Source: Lachnospiraceae bacterium (GTDB lineage Bacteria; Bacillota; Clostridia; Lachnospirales; Lachnospiraceae). From it: 7,755 nucleotides of DNA. Numbering within the stretch: position 1 is the stretch's first letter; every line of letters starts with the position of its first letter. The notes below the pieces were generated by a model. The model was not told where the DNA came from and ran no database searches. It worked only from the letters and a program-made list of their open reading frames with translations. The stretch spans positions 1 through 7,755 of the forward strand of contig VSNO01000186.1 of the NCBI GenBank assembly GCA_009774375.1, read 5' to 3'. Made by a program: the position numbers and the translations under genes. Below are positions 5,675-7,755 of the stretch, in pieces.

Positions 5675-6132
5675 AAATAAAAATTGAGATCGAGGAGACC
5701 CTGGAGGAGGACGAGGTGCTGATCCGCTGCCGGAGGCTGACAGAGGAAATCTCTGCAATTCAAAAAGCGGTGAGCGAGGCCTCCGGGGGGACGCAGAAAT
5801 TTGTTTTTTACAAGGGAAATACCGAGTACTATCTGATGCTGGATGAGATCCTGTTCTTTGAGACGGACGAAAAAGGCATCAGCGCACATACGAGATCGGA
5901 GGCATATCAGATTAAGTACAAGCTCTATGAGCTGGAGGATATTCTTCCGGGATTTTTTATGAGAGTGTCAAAGTCGACGATCCTGAATACGAACCATATT
6001 TATTCTATCAACCGGAACCTGACGGCATCGAGTGTGGTGGCGTTTGCGGACACCCACAAGCAGGTCTATGTCTCGCGGTATTACTATAAACCATTGATCA
6101 GTAAATTGGAGGAAAAGAGGTTGCATCGATGA
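5671..6132 (+). CDS. LytTR-domain DNA-binding regulator
   Basis: The 153-residue product has a short N-terminal segment (about 1-42, acidic and probably helical after a first strand) and a LytTR DNA-binding domain at about 43-150. Signature parts are the strands FVFYKGNTEYYLMLDEILFFE (44-64, first strands of the fold) and FFMRVSKSTILNTNHIYSI (95-113), with the terminal VSRYYYKPL (134-142). No receiver domain is present, so it is not a classical two-component response regulator. The ATG at 5671 is preferred to an upstream in-frame ATG at 5599 because AGGGAG (5658-5663) is seven bases before it and the family usually begins this way. Its stop overlaps the next start by ATGA, so the two are translationally coupled. 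It probably regulates its own operon under control of the membrane partner; that is inference. Confidence 0.9.
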   Translation: MKIKIEIEETLEEDEVLIRCRRLTEEISAIQKAVSEASGGTQKFVFYKGNTEYYLMLDEILFFETDEKGISAHTRSEAYQIKYKLYELEDILPGFFMRVSKSTILNTNHIYSINRNLTASSVVAFADTHKQVYVSRYYYKPLISKLEEKRLHR

Positions 6133-6842
6133 GAAAACGAAAAATATTTTGGGGTATCTTTTTTATAATGATGGCAATAATCGTCGTTGCCAGCAAGATC
6201 GGCATACTGCCGGATGTGGGCGTGTTCTCCCTGCTGGCGACGGTGTTTCTGGTCTGGATGGCAGCGGATGGTGTCCGGCACAGGAACTTTTATGAGATGC
6301 TGTTTGCCGTAGCGTTTCTGTGCATCATCTATGACGGGCCGCTGGGGATCGAGGCGCTGACGCCGTGGACGGTTCTGGCTGCGGCGCTGCTGCTGAGTAT
6401 CGGGCTTTCCCTGCTGTTTGGCGGAAAAAAGGAGAGAAAGCATGGTATTGAGTTTGAGTGGGACAGCGACGGTGTCAGGGGGATCGGAAGCAGCAGCGAA
6501 CAGTGCAGCGGGGAGCAGATCCGCTGTGAAAATACCTTCGGTTCAGCGATCCGCTACATTCATTCGGACAATTTCTGCAAGGCGCGTCTGGAGAATAATT
6601 TTGGCAGTATGACGATCTATTTTGACAATGCGGTCATTCAGGGGGGGACCGCGACAGTGAAGGTCGACAATAATTTCGGGGAGACGGTTCTCTACATTCC
6701 AAAGGAATGGAAAGTGCACAATGAGCTGGAGCATGTTTTCGGCAGCGTCAATGAGCATGGAAAGTGTGTGGGAACCAGCAGCGCCGAACTGTGTCTAAAA
6801 GGCGAGACGAACTTTGGCAACATTGAGATCTATTATGTATAA
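6129..6842 (+). CDS. LiaF-like membrane protein, four helices plus FG-repeat tail
   Basis: The 237-residue protein has four predicted membrane helices (about 8-24, 30-47, 56-70 and 78-97). RKRK at the N-terminus, RHRN at 50-53 and KKERK at 100-104 place both ends inside by the positive-inside rule. The soluble tail (about 105-237) resembles the C-terminal domain of LiaF/YvqF-type proteins. It contains five repeats centred on a Phe-Gly pair: ENTFGS, ENNFGS, DNNFGE, EHVFGS and ETNFGN, with F at 137, 158, 183, 204 and 229. Known LiaF proteins inhibit the LiaRS cell-envelope stress system. By analogy this protein may hold the coupled LytTR regulator at the membrane or inactive until the envelope is disturbed. 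No separate ribosome binding site of the usual form is needed, because its ATG overlaps the upstream stop. The DNA-binding partner being LytTR instead of LiaR is the odd point. Confidence 0.82.
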   Translation: MRKRKIFWGIFFIMMAIIVVASKIGILPDVGVFSLLATVFLVWMAADGVRHRNFYEMLFAVAFLCIIYDGPLGIEALTPWTVLAAALLLSIGLSLLFGGKKERKHGIEFEWDSDGVRGIGSSSEQCSGEQIRCENTFGSAIRYIHSDNFCKARLENNFGSMTIYFDNAVIQGGTATVKVDNNFGETVLYIPKEWKVHNELEHVFGSVNEHGKCVGTSSAELCLKGETNFGNIEIYYV

Positions 6843-6870
6843 ACATTGTATCGGGAAAAGGAGCATGGCT

Positions 6871-7611
6871 ATGGGAGATTTTGAAAAGGAACTGCGGGTA
6901 AATACTTTTGCGGCGCACGATGTGAGGAAGCTGGAGCTGCGGATCGCGGCTGCGTCTGTCTGGACGGAGGAGTCGGTGGACGGGGAGATCCGGGTGGAGG
7001 CAAGGAATCTGCAGACGGACAGATATACGTGTGAGCTGAGGGCGGGAAAACTTGTGATCGCCTACAAAATGGAAGGGCTTGTGAACCTGCCCCGGTTTGG
7101 CAGTGACGAGACAAAGATCACGATCTATCTGCCGGCGGGGCTGTCGCTGGAACATGCGGTGCTGGAGATCGGCGCGGGTTCCATGGATCTGGATGCGGTT
7201 CCGGTCACCTGTGAGGAAATGGAGGTAGAGATCGGCGCGGGCAAATGGAAGGCGGCGCAGCTGTCCGTCCGGGGAAGCCTTCATGTGGAGATCGGCGCCG
7301 GAAAGGCAAAGATGAAAGGTGTGACGGCAGGCAGCCTTGACATCGAGTGCGGCGTGGGCTCAATGGTCTACAAGGGGAGCGTCAACGGAGATATCCGGGT
7401 GAACTGCGGGGTGGGAAACTGCAGTTTTCATCTGGATAATAAGGAGAGCGATTTCAATTATGACGTTTCCTGTGCGGTGGGCAGTGTCAGGATCAATGGC
7501 GGCAAAGTGGGAAGTTTTGCGGCAAGGAAGTCTTTTAAAAGCAGCGCGGCGCTGGGAAGGGCGGTGTTGGAGTGCGCTCTTGGAAGCATCGAACTGAGGA
7601 CACAAGACTGA
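6871..7611 (+). CDS. DUF4097-like cytoplasmic beta-repeat protein
   Basis: The 246-residue protein has no signal peptide or membrane helix and is likely cytoplasmic. Its C-terminal two thirds are a series of short beta turns marked by Gly-x-Gly or similar: IGAG at 100, 121 and 141, CGVG at 160 and 179, CAVG at 201 and CALG at 235. The spacing is mostly 19-22 residues, as in a beta-solenoid of the DUF4097/DUF2807 type. Function in this family is largely unknown. ATG 6871 is chosen because AAAAGGAG (6856-6863) is seven bases before it; ATG 6865 is too close, and the in-frame GTG/ATG further upstream lie within the previous gene. It follows the LiaF-like gene by 28 bp without a terminator, so it is almost surely co-transcribed. 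Its fold resembles the tail of that protein, suggesting interaction or a shared ligand. Confidence 0.8.
   Translation: MGDFEKELRVNTFAAHDVRKLELRIAAASVWTEESVDGEIRVEARNLQTDRYTCELRAGKLVIAYKMEGLVNLPRFGSDETKITIYLPAGLSLEHAVLEIGAGSMDLDAVPVTCEEMEVEIGAGKWKAAQLSVRGSLHVEIGAGKAKMKGVTAGSLDIECGVGSMVYKGSVNGDIRVNCGVGNCSFHLDNKESDFNYDVSCAVGSVRINGGKVGSFAARKSFKSSAALGRAVLECALGSIELRTQD
7165..7301 (+). repeat. Three copies of a 14-base coding repeat
   Basis: GAGATCGGCGCGGG occurs at 7165-7178 and 7228-7241, and with one change (GAGATCGGCGCCGG) at 7288-7301, so the copies are 63 and 60 bases apart. They encode the E-I-G-A-G turns of the beta-repeat protein. The conservation at DNA level suggests recent internal duplication or gene conversion of whole rungs. 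Confidence 0.7.
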
Positions 7612-7637
7612 GTTGGGATCTGTGTTCAAAAAATCAG

Positions 7638-7666
7638 TTGACTTTTGCATTCGTATTTGTTAAAAT
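7638..7666 (+). promoter_or_regulatory. Strong promoter of tRNA-Leu
   Basis: TTGACT (7638-7643) and TAAAAT (7661-7666) are 17 bp apart. TG at 7658-7659 makes an extended -10. The predicted start near 7673 lies about 23 bases before the tRNA. No terminator is visible between the upstream operon and this promoter, so some read-through is possible. Confidence 0.8.
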
Positions 7667-7695
7667 ATAGAAGCATGTCTGATGAGATGCAGAAT

Positions 7696-7755
7696 GCGGA
7701 TATGGCGGAATTGGCAGACGCGCCAGATTTAGGTTCTGGTGGGCGACCGTGCAGG
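7696..7755 (+). tRNA. tRNA-Leu (anticodon TAG), 3' end beyond the window
   Basis: The 5' acceptor strand GCGGATA (7696-7702), a D-arm with GGCAGACGC, and the anticodon stem CCAGA/TCTGG (7723-7727/7735-7739) with TAG at 7730-7732 are present. A long variable arm (GGGCGACC) follows, as in class II leucine tRNAs. The gene is cut by the window end at the start of the T-arm, not by mutation. Confidence 0.93.

Noticed and set aside
6814..6870. Upstream starts extending the DUF4097-like protein
   Set aside because: They begin inside the LiaF-like gene or too close to AAAAGGAG. ATG 6871 has correct spacing.

Overview
The window looks like chromosomal DNA of a moderately GC-rich Firmicute, most likely a Clostridia/Lachnospiraceae-type bacterium. 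The clues are strong AGGAGG-type ribosome binding sites, tRNA genes without encoded CCA, a PheB/ThrR-type ACT regulator placed directly upstream of hom and a monofunctional aspartokinase, and a LytTR/LiaF-like/DUF4097 operon. The taxonomic placement is inference from gene content; no database search was possible. No mobile element, CRISPR array or obvious foreign island is visible.

Layout. (1) 7-503: five tRNA genes on the + strand (Gly-TCC, Arg-TCT, His-GTG, Gln-TTG, Lys-TTT), closed by an AT-rich terminator at 511-557. (2) 504-728: a spacer without a credible gene but with two terminator-like hairpins. (3) 729-3868: a three-gene aspartate-pathway operon. It holds an HTH-ACT regulator of the PheB/ThrR family, homoserine dehydrogenase (hom) and an aspartate kinase with two ACT domains, and ends in a long hairpin terminator at 3897-3945. 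(4) 3996-5381: a MATE-family multidrug or cation antiporter with its own terminator. (5) 5404-5557: a dense non-coding junction with three successive hairpins. The last one overlaps a well-formed promoter (TTTACA, 17 bp, TATGAT). (6) 5671-7611: a LytTR DNA-binding regulator, a four-helix membrane protein with a LiaF-like C-terminus, and a cytoplasmic DUF4097-like beta-repeat protein. The first two overlap by ATGA and the third follows after 28 bp. (7) 7638-7755: a strong promoter and the first 60 bases of tRNA-Leu(TAG), cut by the window end.

How the genes work together. Aspartate kinase and homoserine dehydrogenase catalyse the first and third steps from aspartate to homoserine, feeding threonine, methionine and (through the semialdehyde) lysine. 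The ACT regulator is well placed to sense an end product and control the operon. The downstream LytTR operon has the architecture of a one-component regulator paired with a membrane inhibitor (LytTR regulatory system). Here the partner is LiaF-like, which suggests cell-envelope stress sensing. This is the least described and most interesting part of the window.
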